Source: JBDNBY01 sp039767595
GTDB taxonomy: Bacteria; Pseudomonadota; Alphaproteobacteria; Rhodobacterales; Rhodobacteraceae
NCBI GenBank assembly: GCA_039767595.1
Contig: JBDNBY010000151.1
Span: forward strand, 1-5,460
Length of the DNA stretch: 5,460 nucleotides
Direction: 5' to 3'
Every line of letters starts with the position of its first letter. Within the stretch, counting starts at the first letter, position 1. Made by a program: the position numbers and the translations under genes. Positions 1-5,460 of this stretch are shown piece after piece. The notes under the pieces are model-generated. The model ran no database searches. It was not told where the DNA came from and was given only the letters and a program-made list of their open reading frames with translations.

Positions 1-1190
1 CCAAAGTTGGCTATTTAATGCGCACGACCGCGGTCTATGGATCCGGAAAATTTGGCGCATCAGATCGCGAACAAATCGCTGCACGCCCCGAATTCACTGC
101 GCCGTTTCAAGTCGAAATGCTCACTGTCTATTTGATCCGGTGGTTCGTCCGCGATTTGATCAACGCCATGGCCAAAGCCAGCCATGAACAGGCGATCCCC
201 TTGGATCCGCAGATTGCGCAGTCCCTCGGGATTGGCAATTCAACGGGCCTCGGCATGGCGCCGTTTTTGATCAATCACCCCATTTTACTGCACAAATGGA
301 TCGCTGCGCGCGAAGAGGCCATCTCGCGCGTGCGTCTGATCGAACAGGCCAACGAGGGCGAGATCGCCGCCCTCAACCGCGCCTTTGTCGGGGCCAAAAC
401 CCTGTGCGCCACATGGGCGTCGGATCACCCAATTCAGCAAGAGAAATGCGCCGCACTGCGCGCGGATCTGCTGAAAATTGAGCAGTACCTTCACGAACAC
501 CTCATGCCCAATCGGCCATGGGATCACATGATGATCTGGGCCGAACATGCGCTGAGTATCGAGGGGCAAGAATGCCTTGCCTCCCTTTTGCTTGAGCCTT
601 ACGGGCCGTTGGTCGACGACTTAACCACGCAGATGCACACCGCCCCAGAATTTCGGCCCATCGACGGTGCCATGCTGTGCGAAGAGGTGTTGGACCTTGC
701 GCAGCAACGGTTCGACTGGGCCTTTGAAGTGGATTGGACATCGCGCGCCGAGACCTCGCGCGCATGGTATATCTCTGAGGAAAAACTCGAACCGCGCTTG
801 GGCGAGCGATATGACGAGCCGATCACCCCTTATGAGCAGCCCTTGGCCCCCGCCCGCGACGTCGCGCATATGTGCATGGCGCTCAAGGCCTATGATCCCA
901 AGGCCCGCGTCGGGCAATTTGCCCAAGACTATCCCGAGCATCGCCACATGATCCGCCGCCTTCAAAGCTGTGCTGGGCATGAATATGCGGAAATTCATGA
1001 CAATACCATTGGGGCAGATCTCTTACCGATTGATATGCTGCGCGCCAAGTTGTCGTTTTTTGGAGCGACGAAATTTGACCCGCGCTCGGATCGTTGGCTG
1101 CGTATTACGATGTTCGCAGGCGCGCCCTATCCTTCTGATTTACATGAGGAAAATTCTGACCTATGGGTGTACCCGTCGGGGGCGGCATGA
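1..1190 (+). CDS. Unrecognised large protein, C-terminal part (5' end outside window)
   Basis: I do not recognise this family. The frame stays open to the left edge: the codons before the ATG at 18 read K-V-G-Y-L, and no Shine-Dalgarno sequence precedes that ATG. The visible part, 390 residues counted from that Met, is therefore probably the C-terminal portion of a longer protein. There is no signal peptide or clear membrane segment, so it is probably cytoplasmic. Stretches that look like family motifs are RTTAVYGSGKFG (2-13), the Gly-rich GIGNSTGLGMAPFLINHP (71-88) followed by a helical, charged segment (about 95-160), and near the C-terminus KFDPRSDRWLRITMFAGAPYP (352-372, of which RSDRWLRI and FAGAPYP stand out). 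The middle is rich in His, Trp and acidic residues, but I can assign no known catalytic motif. The stop overlaps the start of the DUF3726-like gene (ATGA), implying translational coupling. I am sure that it is coding; its function is unknown. Confidence 0.85.
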   Translation, partial: KVGYLMRTTAVYGSGKFGASDREQIAARPEFTAPFQVEMLTVYLIRWFVRDLINAMAKASHEQAIPLDPQIAQSLGIGNSTGLGMAPFLINHPILLHKWIAAREEAISRVRLIEQANEGEIAALNRAFVGAKTLCATWASDHPIQQEKCAALRADLLKIEQYLHEHLMPNRPWDHMMIWAEHALSIEGQECLASLLLEPYGPLVDDLTTQMHTAPEFRPIDGAMLCEEVLDLAQQRFDWAFEVDWTSRAETSRAWYISEEKLEPRLGERYDEPITPYEQPLAPARDVAHMCMALKAYDPKARVGQFAQDYPEHRHMIRRLQSCAGHEYAEIHDNTIGADLLPIDMLRAKLSFFGATKFDPRSDRWLRITMFAGAPYPSDLHEENSDLWVYPSGAA

Positions 1191-1789
1191 GCTATTCCCT
1201 CTCGGAGGCAACGGCGCTGTGCCTCAAGGCGGCGCGCGGTTCTGGCATGACATGGGGCTATGCACAAGAGGCCGCCTATGCCGCGATTTGGCTCGAAGAG
1301 CGCGGCTGCGCGGGGATCGATGCGCTGTGTACCTTGCTGCACACCCGAGGCCGTCACAATAGCCAATCTGGTGCCCTGTTGGCCGACAGTGGCCCCATCG
1401 CGTTAGGCTGTAAACTAACTGATTTAGCGCCAGATTTATGGTTCAATGACACGTATGACGGGGTGATCGCCCCTCTTTTGATGCTGCCGTACATTCATCA
1501 ATACGCCGCCCTTAAATCGCTCTGCATCCACGTGCAATCCACCGAGTGGCAAGCGTGGAGCGATGGCCAAGATTTCCATGTCACGGGCACGCCCCCCCAT
1601 CAGATGCAACAGCTGACCCTCAGCCGTGTTGCGCAACCTGCCCCAAAATCGCCCCCACTGCGCACGCGCGTCGATCTAACGCAACAGCACTTGGATGACC
1701 TCAATAGCTATGCCCACCGCACCTATGCCCCCGCGACCGAGGCCTCGCGCCTTGCCGGCGCCGGTGCAGGGTTAAACGATAATGACTGA
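1187..1789 (+). CDS. DUF3726 domain-containing protein
   Basis: This is a 200-residue, probably cytoplasmic protein that I recognise from memory as DUF3726-like; the function of the family is unknown to me. Recognisable parts are the N-terminal SLSEATALCLKAARGSGMTWG (4-24), with the pattern of an SLxE helix then KAARGxGxxWGxAxEA, the WLEERGxxGIDAL segment (35-47), and the C-terminal tail HRTYAPATEASRLAGAGAG (177-195) ending in N-D-N-D. I chose the ATG at 1187 because it overlaps the upstream TGA as ATGA and gives an N-terminus beginning directly at the MSYSLSE motif. An in-frame ATG at 1163 would add eight residues (MGVPVGGG) that look like upstream-gene overlap, although a GAGGA lies 12 nt before it. 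The gene sits between the unknown protein and the Ldh-family enzyme and is probably co-transcribed with both, so an accessory role to the same pathway is inferred. A cluster of rare leucine codons lies at 1403-1438. Confidence 0.85.
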   Translation: MSYSLSEATALCLKAARGSGMTWGYAQEAAYAAIWLEERGCAGIDALCTLLHTRGRHNSQSGALLADSGPIALGCKLTDLAPDLWFNDTYDGVIAPLLMLPYIHQYAALKSLCIHVQSTEWQAWSDGQDFHVTGTPPHQMQQLTLSRVAQPAPKSPPLRTRVDLTQQHLDDLNSYAHRTYAPATEASRLAGAGAGLNDND

Positions 1790-1807
1790 CCATTTCAGGA
1801 GAGACAG

Positions 1808-2824
1808 ATGAGCGACACCGCCCTTATGAGCCTTCGCGAGATTGAAACCTTGGCCTATGATGCCCTTAAGGCCGTCGGCACCGATGACACGGCCGCCCGC
1901 GCCATGGCCACAGCCACTGCCGCAACCGAGGCCGATGGCGTCGCCTCGCATGGGTTGGCCTATATCCCAATTTATGCCGAGCATGTGACCTGCGGCAAAG
2001 TCAACGGCGCGGCCAAACCGATTGTGACACGTCCAAAACCCGCGTTTATTCAAGTGGATGCGCAAAATGGCTTTGCCCATACCGCGATCGACGCCGGCTT
2101 TGACCCGCTGTTCGAGGCGGCGCGCGAAAACGGCATCGCCGTCCTCGCCATTGACCAAAGCTATAACTGCGGCGTTCTGGGATATCACACCTATCGCATG
2201 GCCAAAGCGGGCTTGATTGGCATTGGATTCACCAACGCGCCCGCCTCGATCGCGCCGTCTGGCGGGCGCACGCCCGTTGTCGGGACCAACCCATTTTCAA
2301 TTGCCGTGCCCGCAGACAGCTCTGGCCAAGCCGAGCCCGCCATTTTGATCGATCAAAGCGCCAGTGCAATCGCCAAAAGCGAAATCATGAAACATGCCCG
2401 CGAGGACAAGCCGATCCCCGTCGGTTGGGCCTTGGACGCAGATGGACACCCGACAATAGACCCGCATCGCGCACTCAAAGGCTCGATGATGCCCTCGGGC
2501 GGCTACAAAGGCGTGGGCGTTGCGATCCTTGTCGAAGTGCTGGCAGCGGCGCTATCGGGTGGCAACTTAGGCACGCAAGCCTCACCCTTTTCTGGCCCTG
2601 TAGGCGGCCCGCCGGCCACGGGACAAGTCTTTATCGCGATTGATCCCAGCACGGGCCGCGACGGATTTGAAGGGCGCATCGCCACTTTGGTCGCCTCGAT
2701 CACGGATCAAGAGGGTGCGCATTTACCTGGCCAAGGGCGCGCCGGCAAACGCGCCGTCGCAGATCAAGGGATCAATGTGTCAAATGCCACAATCGCAAAA
2801 ATTCAGGCCATCATCACCGGCTAA
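1808..2824 (+). CDS. Ldh family (malate/L-lactate/ureidoglycolate dehydrogenase-like) oxidoreductase
   Basis: This is a 338-residue cytoplasmic oxidoreductase of the non-Rossmann Ldh_2 superfamily (malate, L-lactate, ureidoglycolate dehydrogenases and the imino-acid reductase DpkA), which uses NAD(P)H; the length is normal for the family. Visible hallmarks are EADGVASHGL with S47-H48-G49, S118-Y-N-C-G122-VLGYH (the equivalent of the S-x-H-F/C-G segment), TNAPASIAPSGG (142-153), GTNPFSIAVP (159-168), D182 in IDQSASAIAK, SGGYKGVGVAILVEVL (230-245), and LPGQGRAGKR (306-315) in place of the usual PGER-type signature. N120 sits where many relatives have a histidine. AGGAGA at 1797-1802, 5 nt before the ATG, is a strong ribosome binding site, and the gap to the previous stop is only 18 nt, so it belongs to the upstream operon. 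A hairpin follows the stop. The substrate cannot be told from sequence; a 2-oxo acid, hydroxy acid or cyclic imino acid (pyrroline/piperideine-2-carboxylate) are all possible. The family call is firm, the substrate is not. Confidence 0.93.
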   Translation: MSDTALMSLREIETLAYDALKAVGTDDTAARAMATATAATEADGVASHGLAYIPIYAEHVTCGKVNGAAKPIVTRPKPAFIQVDAQNGFAHTAIDAGFDPLFEAARENGIAVLAIDQSYNCGVLGYHTYRMAKAGLIGIGFTNAPASIAPSGGRTPVVGTNPFSIAVPADSSGQAEPAILIDQSASAIAKSEIMKHAREDKPIPVGWALDADGHPTIDPHRALKGSMMPSGGYKGVGVAILVEVLAAALSGGNLGTQASPFSGPVGGPPATGQVFIAIDPSTGRDGFEGRIATLVASITDQEGAHLPGQGRAGKRAVADQGINVSNATIAKIQAIITG

Positions 2825-2842
2825 CCGTAGGATATAACGTTG

Positions 2843-2863
2843 AGGGGCACGGTTTGTGCCCCT
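2843..2863. terminator. Hairpin between convergent genes
   Basis: AGGGGCAC (2843-2850) and GTGCCCCT (2856-2863) form a perfect 8-bp, GC-rich stem with a 5-nt loop (GGTTT), extendable by G-T wobbles. It lies in the 48-nt gap between the Ldh-family stop and the stop of the leftward exported-protein gene, the expected place for a bidirectional terminator. Neither side has a real T-tract (TTGCGG to the right; CAACGTTA when read leftward), so intrinsic termination may be weak or Rho-assisted. Confidence 0.55.
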
Positions 2864-2872
2864 TGCGGTCCA

Positions 2873-3640
2873 CTAGAATTGATGCAGCAGTTCACCGCCC
2901 CGCGTGACGAGCATTTTCATATTCGCCACCTCGGCATAGGTATATCCAAATTCCGCATCAAACTGGCCAAGGGCGTTGCCGTAAAAATCGGTAACGACAA
3001 AGGGGCATGTCGCTTGGCCACATGGGCCCATTTGCATCACATACGCCTCAGCATTCGGAACAAACCCAATCGCGGCAAATTGCGGCTCAACTGCAATGCC
3101 ATTGCGCGCGGCATAATCTTGATAGAGGGCCGTCGCTTTGGGGTCCGCTTGATATTCGTCTAGGCCAGTGTATTGCGAGGCGCGCGCAGCATCGACATAT
3201 CGAAATGACATTTGATATGCGCCGTTTTCATATGCCATCACATCAACGGTGTTGATAAATGCAGAGCGATCACGCTCGCCTTGTTCGTTGATAAAGGAAC
3301 ACACATCATAGCTGACAACCGCAACGAAATCACCTTGCATCATAACGTATTGTGCATCTGGATCGATCTGTTCGCGCACCGCCGTGCCATACCAAGCCCG
3401 TGCCTCTTTGGTTGTGGTGATAGAATCGCGCATGTCCATGGCATCTAAGCGCCCTTTGGCATGCACCCAATAGCGATCTTGTTGTAAAAACGCTGCAGGA
3501 TCCGACAAAGGCGCGCCCCGGCTATTTAATCGATCCTCCGCGGTCACATGTTGACGCAGGTAGGACGTCTCGCAGGCCGACGCCGCGGTTGCCATCCCCA
3601 ACGAGATTGTCAAAGCTGAGAAAATTGTCGAAAGTTTCAT
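2873..3640 (-). CDS. Exported protein of unknown function, four cysteines
   Basis: This is a 255-residue protein that I do not recognise. The N-terminus MKLSTIFSALTISLGMATAA is a standard Sec signal peptide (short basic n-region, hydrophobic core), with a probable signal peptidase I cut at A-S-A22/C23, so the mature protein should be periplasmic or secreted. A Cys at +1 leaves a lipoprotein alternative, but Ala at -3 is a poor lipobox. The four cysteines (C23, C114, C207, C212) could form two disulfides, with C207-C212 closing a short GPCGQATCPF loop. The region of about 45-155 (SDPAAFLQQDRYWVH... then alternating strand-like segments) is faintly reminiscent of NTF2/SnoaL-like alpha+beta folds, but this is a guess. 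The C-terminal part (213-235) carries VVTDFYGNALGQFDAEFGY. The start is supported by GGAGG (complement of 3648-3652), 7 nt before the ATG. It is downstream of the GMC gene on the same strand but separated by 124 nt with a terminator-like hairpin, so it is probably transcribed separately. Confidence 0.85.
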   Translation of the reverse strand: MKLSTIFSALTISLGMATAASACETSYLRQHVTAEDRLNSRGAPLSDPAAFLQQDRYWVHAKGRLDAMDMRDSITTTKEARAWYGTAVREQIDPDAQYVMMQGDFVAVVSYDVCSFINEQGERDRSAFINTVDVMAYENGAYQMSFRYVDAARASQYTGLDEYQADPKATALYQDYAARNGIAVEPQFAAIGFVPNAEAYVMQMGPCGQATCPFVVTDFYGNALGQFDAEFGYTYAEVANMKMLVTRGGELLHQF

Positions 3641-3686
3641 AAACCATCCTCCATGTGCACATCTATGATGTCACTCGATCTAGACC

Positions 3687-3710
3687 CGTTTGTGCAAACG
3701 TAAACGTTTT
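3687..3710. promoter_or_regulatory. Overlapping AAACG/CGTTT palindromes, possible operator
   Basis: The perfect inverted repeat CGTTTG-TG-CAAACG (3687-3700) is followed at once by the palindrome AAACGTTT (3702-3709), giving four alternating CGTTT/AAACG half-sites within 24 bp. The cluster lies 47-70 nt upstream of the exported-protein start codon, where a promoter would be expected. AAACGTTT-centred palindromes are typical of LacI/GalR-type operators, so a regulator of that kind is possible. No convincing -35/-10 pair could be assigned, and no regulator gene is in the window. Confidence 0.35.
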
Positions 3711-3719
3711 GGGCAAAAC

Positions 3720-3765
3720 ATCCCCTGTCGGACATGGATCTTGTATATCCCGAGGCTCAGGGGAT
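3720..3765 (-). terminator. Probable Rho-independent terminator of the GMC gene
   Basis: Read leftward, ATCCCCTG (complement of 3758-3765) pairs perfectly with CAGGGGAT (complement of 3720-3727), an 8-bp stem. The paired bases TCGG (3728-3731) and CCGA (3750-3753) extend it after a 4-nt bulge, leaving an 18-nt loop. The stem begins inside the GMC stop codon and is followed by GTTTT (complement of 3715-3719 region), a short U-tract in the RNA. Placement and orientation fit termination of the GMC transcript, separating it from the exported-protein gene. The long loop and short U-run make it less than ideal. Confidence 0.5.
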
Positions 3766-5381
3766 CACCCCTGCACAGCGTGATCCTCTAAAATCATCGC
3801 TGCCGCCTTTTCCCCGATCATGATCGCGGGCGCATTGGTGTTGCCCGACACGATTTCAGGCATAATAGAACAATCTGCAATGCGCAGCCCTGATATCCCA
3901 TGAACGCGCAGCCGTGGGTCCACGACGGCATCTGGGCCAGTGCCCATTTTACAAGTGCCCGTGGGGTGGTAAATCGTTGTGGAATTGTTGCGCGCCCACT
4001 CGAGCGTGCCGGCGTCATCATTGAGGTCGAGGCTGGCATCGGGGCGAAACTCTTGGGATATTTTATCCTTGAGCGGCGCATAGGTGGCGATCCGGCGTGC
4101 GATTTTGATCCCTTCGACAATGGTGTGGCAATCGGTTTGGGTCGCGAGGTAATTAGGATGGATCGTTGGATACTGCCCTGCCTCGGCACTGTTTAGGCGG
4201 ATCTCGCCGCGGCTTTCGGGGCGCAACTGGCAAACGGACATTGTAAAGGCCGAAAAGGGATGCACGCCCTCGCCGGGACTATCAGCCGACCATGGTTGAA
4301 CGTGAAATTGAATGTCTGGCGTATCCACATGCGGCCCTGTGCGCATAAATCCCGTGGCCAAACTGGCGGCCATCGCCATTGGCCCAGATCGGGTCGCCGC
4401 GTATTGCACGGCGATCTTTGCCTTGTGAACAAGATTGCGCACTTCGTCATTTAGGGTCGCTTCGTTGCATTTGAAGACCAAGCGCGCCTGCAGGTGATCT
4501 TGGAGGTTTTTCCCCACCGAGGTCAGATCGCGGCGCACCTCAATCCCATGCGCTTTGAGCTGCGCGGCTTCCCCAAGGCCCGAGAGCATCATCAGATGCG
4601 GTGATCCAATCGCGCCCGAGGATAAAATCACTTCGCGATGCGCGCTGACATGAAGAGATTGGCCTGAGCGGTCGATATACCGAATACCTGTGGCACGCGT
4701 TCCGTCAAAGGTGATCTCTTGGGCCTGCGCCCGTGTGATGATCGTCAAGTTTTTGCGCCCGCGCGCCGGCTTTAGAAACGCTGCCGCCGATGAGCAGCGC
4801 CGCCCATTGCGCGCGGTCAGTTGGAAATAGCCAACGCCTTCTTGCGTGGCGCCGTTGTAATCGGGATTAAATGGATAGCCGGCGGCCTGCGCCGCCTCGA
4901 CCCATGCATCACAAATCGGCCGACTTAGCCGCATATCCGACACCGCCAGCGGCCCGCCTGCGCCATGATGGTCATCTGCACCGCGCTCTTGATCTTCGGA
5001 GCGTTTGAACAAGGGCAAGACATCCTCCCATGACCAGCCTGTGTTGCCCATTTGTGCCCAGCGATCATAATCCTGCGCCTGCCCCCGAACATAGAGCAAT
5101 CCATTGAGCGAAGACGATCCCCCCAGCACCTTGCCACGCGGCCATGCCAGACGGCGACCATTGAGGCCCGGGTCCGGCTCTGTCTCATAGCACCAATCGA
5201 CAGAGGGGTTGTGCATCGTTTTGAAATAGCCAACAGGAATATGGATCCAAGGGTTCCAATCACGCCCGCCCGCCTCGAGCAAAATCACAGAGTTTTTGGG
5301 ATCTTGTGACAAACGATTGGCCAAAACACATCCCGCCGACCCTCCGCCAACGATGACATAATCTGCAGCACGGTGTGACAT
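3765..5381 (-). CDS. GMC family FAD-dependent oxidoreductase (choline dehydrogenase-like)
   Basis: This is a 538-residue flavoenzyme of the glucose-methanol-choline family, which oxidises an alcohol to an aldehyde with FAD as cofactor. It has no signal peptide, so it is cytoplasmic or peripherally membrane-associated. The ADP-binding VGGGSAG motif is at 11-17, with E36 at the end of the second strand to bind the ribose. GMC signature 1 is PRGKVLGGSSSLNGLLYVRG (81-100) and signature 2 is SSGAIGSPHLMMLSGLG (254-270). The C-terminal catalytic pair is H472 in YHPTGTCKMG and N514 in SGNTNAPAIMIGEKAA. Length and motif order are normal and complete. The start is supported by GAGGG (complement of 5389-5393), 7 nt before the ATG, and by the N-terminus beginning just before the FAD fold. 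No betaine aldehyde dehydrogenase, choline sulfatase or BetI regulator lies in the window, so naming it BetA is not justified; the substrate is unknown. A terminator-like hairpin follows the stop. Confidence 0.95.
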   Translation of the reverse strand: MSHRAADYVIVGGGSAGCVLANRLSQDPKNSVILLEAGGRDWNPWIHIPVGYFKTMHNPSVDWCYETEPDPGLNGRRLAWPRGKVLGGSSSLNGLLYVRGQAQDYDRWAQMGNTGWSWEDVLPLFKRSEDQERGADDHHGAGGPLAVSDMRLSRPICDAWVEAAQAAGYPFNPDYNGATQEGVGYFQLTARNGRRCSSAAAFLKPARGRKNLTIITRAQAQEITFDGTRATGIRYIDRSGQSLHVSAHREVILSSGAIGSPHLMMLSGLGEAAQLKAHGIEVRRDLTSVGKNLQDHLQARLVFKCNEATLNDEVRNLVHKAKIAVQYAATRSGPMAMAASLATGFMRTGPHVDTPDIQFHVQPWSADSPGEGVHPFSAFTMSVCQLRPESRGEIRLNSAEAGQYPTIHPNYLATQTDCHTIVEGIKIARRIATYAPLKDKISQEFRPDASLDLNDDAGTLEWARNNSTTIYHPTGTCKMGTGPDAVVDPRLRVHGISGLRIADCSIMPEIVSGNTNAPAIMIGEKAAAMILEDHAVQG

Positions 5382-5407
5382 GTGATATCCCTCAACTTCG
5401 CTTCGTT

Positions 5408-5439
5408 AAAGGTGAGGTTAAGAGAAAGGTGATTGCAAT
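5408..5439. promoter_or_regulatory. GMC gene leader with direct repeats and ATTGCAAT palindrome
   Basis: The sequence upstream of the GMC start holds AAAGGTGA twice (5408-5415 and 5425-5432, 17 bp start to start) and the palindrome ATTGCAAT (5432-5439). Read leftward, TTGAAA (complement of 5439-5444) could be a -35 element, but the hexamer 17 nt downstream (TTAACC) is a poor -10. This is likely the promoter/operator region of the GMC gene; the exact elements are uncertain, and the region continues past the window edge. Confidence 0.3.
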
Positions 5440-5460
5440 TTCAATTCATAAATGAGACTA

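Noticed and set aside
621..998. Leftward open frame of 125 codons inside the first gene
   Set aside because: It is antisense to a continuous coding frame; such long shadow frames are common in GC-rich genes, and it has no recognisable domain.
1772..2188. Leftward open frame of 138 codons antisense to the start of the Ldh-family gene
   Set aside because: It lies fully opposite a clear enzyme gene, has a composition expected from the reverse of GC-rich codons (Gly/Ala/His runs), and shows no motif I recognise.
1808..2824. Naming the Ldh-family enzyme malate dehydrogenase, AllD or DpkA
   Set aside because: The family is clear, but the active-site segment differs from the usual pattern and no pathway-specific neighbour fixes the substrate.
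2840..3163. Rightward open frame of 107 codons opposite the exported-protein gene
   Set aside because: It begins inside the intergenic hairpin, without a ribosome binding site, and runs antisense to a gene that has a signal peptide and a strong ribosome binding site.
3765..5381. Naming the GMC enzyme choline dehydrogenase (betA)
   Set aside because: The motifs prove the GMC family only; the window has no betB, betC or betI neighbour, and related alcohol oxidoreductases share the same signatures.
5396..5405. Tandem CTTCGCTTCG next to the GMC ribosome binding site
   Set aside because: Two copies of a 5-mer are too short to separate from chance and have no clear role.
1..5460. Mobile element, CRISPR array, tRNA or rRNA
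   Set aside because: No transposase, integrase, terminal inverted repeat pair, regularly spaced repeat or tRNA-like cloverleaf sequence was seen on either strand.

Overview
The window looks like an ordinary chromosomal stretch of a marine alphaproteobacterium, most likely of the Roseobacter group (Rhodobacteraceae). The evidence is moderately GC-rich coding sequence with GCC/CGC/CCC-heavy codon use, a GMC oxidoreductase whose sequence style is typical of Rhodobacteraceae 'choline dehydrogenase-like' enzymes, and the pairing of a DUF3726-type protein with an Ldh-family dehydrogenase. This taxonomic call rests on recalled sequence style, not on a search.

Layout. Bases 1-2824 hold a rightward three-gene unit: the 3' part of a large protein I do not recognise (open to the left edge), a 200-residue DUF3726-like protein joined to it by an ATGA stop/start overlap, and an Ldh-family (malate/L-lactate/ureidoglycolate dehydrogenase-like) NAD(P)H oxidoreductase 18 nt further on with a strong ribosome binding site. 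A short intergenic gap (2825-2872) with an 8-bp perfect hairpin separates it from two leftward genes. Read in their own direction, these are a GMC-family FAD oxidoreductase (5381-3765) and a small exported protein of unknown function (3640-2873). The 124-nt gap between them holds a terminator-like hairpin starting at the GMC stop codon, then a cluster of AAACG/CGTTT half-sites that could be an operator for the exported-protein gene. The last 79 nt are the GMC leader region.

How the genes may work together. The three rightward genes are probably co-transcribed and translationally coupled, which suggests that the unknown protein and the DUF3726 protein serve the same pathway as the dehydrogenase. 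Members of the Ldh family reduce 2-oxo acids or cyclic imino acids, or oxidise hydroxy acids, so small-molecule catabolism is a fair but unproven guess. The GMC enzyme oxidises an alcohol. No betB, betI or betC lies beside it in this window, so a choline role is not supported by context. The exported protein appears to have its own expression signals.

No RNA genes, CRISPR arrays, insertion sequences, phage genes or attachment sites were seen. The best candidate for something undescribed is the unknown protein + DUF3726 + Ldh cassette.
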